Shown here: piece after piece, positions 62,491-64,000 of the stretch
Layout of the letters: each line of letters begins with the position of its first letter
Position numbering within the stretch: the stretch's first letter is position 1
DNA from: JABCPE02 sp963530615
GTDB lineage: Bacteria > Bacteroidota > Bacteroidia > Flavobacteriales > Weeksellaceae
Direction: 5' to 3'
Length of the DNA: 64,000 bases
Assembly (NCBI GenBank): GCA_963530615.1
Contig: CAUSDX010000007.1
Span: forward strand, 1 to 64,000
Notes under the pieces: model-generated
Databases searched by the model: none
Told to the model about the DNA's origin: nothing
Seen by the model: only the letters and a program-made list of their open reading frames with translations
Made by a program: the position numbers and the translations under genes

Positions 62491-62498
62491 CAAAAATA
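62491..62498 (-). promoter_or_regulatory. -7 element of the NUDIX gene
   Basis: Reads TATTTTTG (followed by A on the coding side, with C next to the box on the plus strand), 26 bases before the NUDIX ATG and 6 bases from the divergent SRPBCC start. Confidence 0.45.
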
Positions 62499-62504
62499 AT
62501 AAAA

Positions 62505-62894
62505 ATGAATTTAGAAGGAAGAAAAATAATAGTAAATAAATCTACTAAGGATTTGTTTGAAATGCTGAAAAATCCACAAGATTATAAACATTTGATGCCA
62601 GATAGCTTAATTTCTTTTGAATATACGGCGGATGGCTTTAAGTTTGCACTGAAAGGAATGCCAGAAGTTTCACTAAAAATTTCAGAATTTATAGAAAATG
62701 AAAAAATAGTTCTATCTTCGGGGAATCCATCTTTAGAATTTTCATTAATAGGGTTAATGAAGTCCCTTTCTGAAAATCAGGCTGAAGTCCAATTGGTTTT
62801 CAATGGGAAATTTAATCCATTTATAAAAATGATGGTAGAAAAGCCATTGAAAAATTTTATCGAAAATCTTACAGATAAAATAGAAAAATTGTAA
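62505..62894 (+). CDS. SRPBCC-superfamily protein
   Basis: A 129-residue protein with the START/Bet v 1 (SRPBCC) layout: MNLEGRKIIVNKSTKDLFEMLKNPQDYKHLMPD at the N-terminus, a run of beta strands (FKFALKGMPEVSLKISEFI) and the long C-terminal helix (MMVEKPLKNFIENLTDKIEKL). Small-ligand binding is likely, but no ligand or partner can be named. It starts divergently from the NUDIX gene (40 bases) and ends 18 bases before the fused siroheme/TauE gene. Confidence 0.8.
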   Translation: MNLEGRKIIVNKSTKDLFEMLKNPQDYKHLMPDSLISFEYTADGFKFALKGMPEVSLKISEFIENEKIVLSSGNPSLEFSLIGLMKSLSENQAEVQLVFNGKFNPFIKMMVEKPLKNFIENLTDKIEKL

Positions 62895-62912
62895 TGGTAC
62901 ATGGGGTATAAA

Positions 62913-64000
62913 ATGAGTAATTCTTTACCAGTTTTTCTGAATATGGTAAAGAAGAGAATTCTTGTCATTGGGGGAGGAGAAGAAGCTTTTGAGCAGGTTT
63001 TGTTTATTCTAGAAAGTGCTCCTAATTCTGAAATCAGGGTTGTAGGAGAGATTATAGATAAAAAAATAGAGGAGTTACAAGAGGTATGCTCTAACCTTTC
63101 TATATCGGTAAAGACTTTTGAAATTTCTGACATAGAAAATCAGGAAATTGTACTAATAACCATAGAGGATGAAAAAATTATTTCTCAAATATATGAACTA
63201 TCTAGTCAAAAAGGATTTTTAATCAATACCGTTCACAGATCAGATATAAATGATTTTTATTTTAATCCCAATGTTGAAGAGCCTTCTGAAATACATCAAT
63301 ATACCGAAAAGCAATGGAAAAAAATAGCATTTGTAAGTATTGCTGCTTTTTTCGTATTGATTTTAGGAGCTATAATTAATTTATTCGTATCTTATGAGGA
63401 GTTTAAAGCTGGATTAAATTGGTTGGCAGGTGATATAGATGATAAATTTTACTGGATGATTTTGGTGGGATTTATTGCCCAATTGATAGACGGACTTCTA
63501 GGCATGGGGTATGGATTGTCCTCTACGGCAGCACTGCTCAGTATAGGAATTCCGCTTCCTGCAATTAGTGGTAGTATTCATACTGCTGAGGTTTTTTCTA
63601 GTGGAGCATCAGGTCTGAGTCATTATAAATTTGGAAATATTAATAAAAAACTCCTTAAATTTTTAATAATTCCAGGTGTAGTAGGAGCTATTTTAGGAGC
63701 AGTTTTGCTTTCTAAATTCAGTTTAGAATATTCCAATATTATTAAACCAATATTGGCTTTTTATACATTGTTGCTCGGTATAAGGATTTTATTTAGAGTT
63801 TTTGCGAAGAAAAAAGAGCCTAAAAAAGTAAAAAATGTGGGCTGGTTGGCTTTTTGTGGAGGCTTTTTAGATTCTTTTGGAGGTGGAGGCTGGGGGCCAT
63901 TGGTTACAACTACTTTAATTTCAAAAGGAAAGACTCCAAGATTTGTCATTGGGACGGTAAGTTTATCAGAATTTTTCATCACCCTTGCAAGTGCCTTGAC
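62913..64000 (+). CDS. Siroheme-synthase-like Rossmann domain fused to a TauE/SafE permease (3' end beyond window)
   Basis: The frame is open from the ATG to the window edge (362 codons). Residues 1-125 look like the precorrin-2 dehydrogenase (CysG N-terminal) fold: LPVFLNM, ILVIGGGEEAFEQ near 16-28, then SSQKGFLINTVHRSDINDFYFNP near 98-120. The usual second CysG part (dimerisation/ferrochelatase) is absent; instead a TM anchor follows near 141-160 and then a TauE/SafE sulfite-exporter domain with GLLGMGYGLSS near 193 and SFGGGGWGPLVTT near 325. It is not cut off by a stop in the window. A second in-frame ATG at 62901 is possible. The fusion links siroheme (sulfite reductase cofactor) and sulfite export, and matches the cys genes at 45.9 kb. 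Confidence 0.85.
   Translation, partial: MSNSLPVFLNMVKKRILVIGGGEEAFEQVLFILESAPNSEIRVVGEIIDKKIEELQEVCSNLSISVKTFEISDIENQEIVLITIEDEKIISQIYELSSQKGFLINTVHRSDINDFYFNPNVEEPSEIHQYTEKQWKKIAFVSIAAFFVLILGAIINLFVSYEEFKAGLNWLAGDIDDKFYWMILVGFIAQLIDGLLGMGYGLSSTAALLSIGIPLPAISGSIHTAEVFSSGASGLSHYKFGNINKKLLKFLIIPGVVGAILGAVLLSKFSLEYSNIIKPILAFYTLLLGIRILFRVFAKKKEPKKVKNVGWLAFCGGFLDSFGGGGWGPLVTTTLISKGKTPRFVIGTVSLSEFFITLASAL

Noticed and set aside
63761..63982. Minus-strand ORF of 73 residues
   Set aside because: Lies antisense within the TauE domain, with no codon or motif support.
1..64000. CRISPR arrays, insertion sequences, prophage genes
   Set aside because: No regularly spaced repeats, transposase motifs or phage structural genes were seen.

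Overview
This window is chromosomal DNA from a member of the Bacteroidota, most likely class Flavobacteriia and a Weeksellaceae-like lineage. The evidence is the AT-rich composition, the TTG-N19/21-TAnnTTTG promoters, the near absence of Shine-Dalgarno sequences, and the gene content: type III glutamine synthetase, a complete Bat/MoxR cluster, a TamB-like giant protein, mevalonate-pathway HMG-CoA synthase, and a fused Rossmann/TauE sulfite exporter. The genus cannot be fixed from sequence reading alone. I see no prophage, insertion sequence or CRISPR array; the region is dense core genome with a few accessory genes.  Layout. 1-8.7 kb: 3' end of a tRNA-Arg, glnN, an aminotransferase-galE pair, a CBS protein, a PadR-PspC regulatory pair and a YfcC-type carrier. 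8.9-16.7 kb: acyltransferase, isochorismate synthase, rlmN, polyprenyl synthase, trxB, then lptC with an outer-membrane protein on the minus strand, then holB. 16.8-21.7 kb: tRNA-Leu, a metallo-hydrolase and the thrS-infC-(secreted protein)-rpmI-rplT translation operon. 22-29.4 kb: a porin, kbl, serS, a DUF1573 protein, queA, a nitroreductase and rpsF-rpsR-rplI. 29.5-38.5 kb: a broken GIY-YIG gene, a SpoU methyltransferase, tsaD-cobO-type adenosyltransferase-rsmE, tamB and an Lrp regulator. 38.6-45.9 kb: an orphan 2-oxoacid oxidoreductase alpha subunit, a SUI1 factor, a nucleoside phosphorylase, HMG-CoA synthase, dnaX and rsgA. 45.9-51.8 kb: sulfate assimilation (cysH, cysD, cysN), then a three-gene nucleotide-sugar set (phosphoglycosyl transferase, aminotransferase, 4,6-dehydratase). 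51.9-60 kb: DUF493, MarC and the Bat operon, all minus strand. 60.2-64 kb: glutamine cyclotransferase lipoprotein, deoxynucleoside kinase, NUDIX hydrolase, a SRPBCC protein and a truncated siroheme-domain/TauE fusion.  Most notable: dnaX is split at a run of ten adenines exactly where the short gamma form should end, and the remaining tau part lies in the -1 frame, which points to recoding or slippage giving gamma and tau. CysH looks like an APS reductase in every flanking motif, but all four iron-sulfur cysteines are replaced. The clamp-loader genes holB and dnaX, and the SUI1 gene, have the -7 box only four bases before the ATG, implying leaderless messages. Other points are an ATT start for infC, a nested hairpin before rplT, start codons of tsaD and tamB three bases apart, and a GIY-YIG gene frameshifted at a homopolymer.
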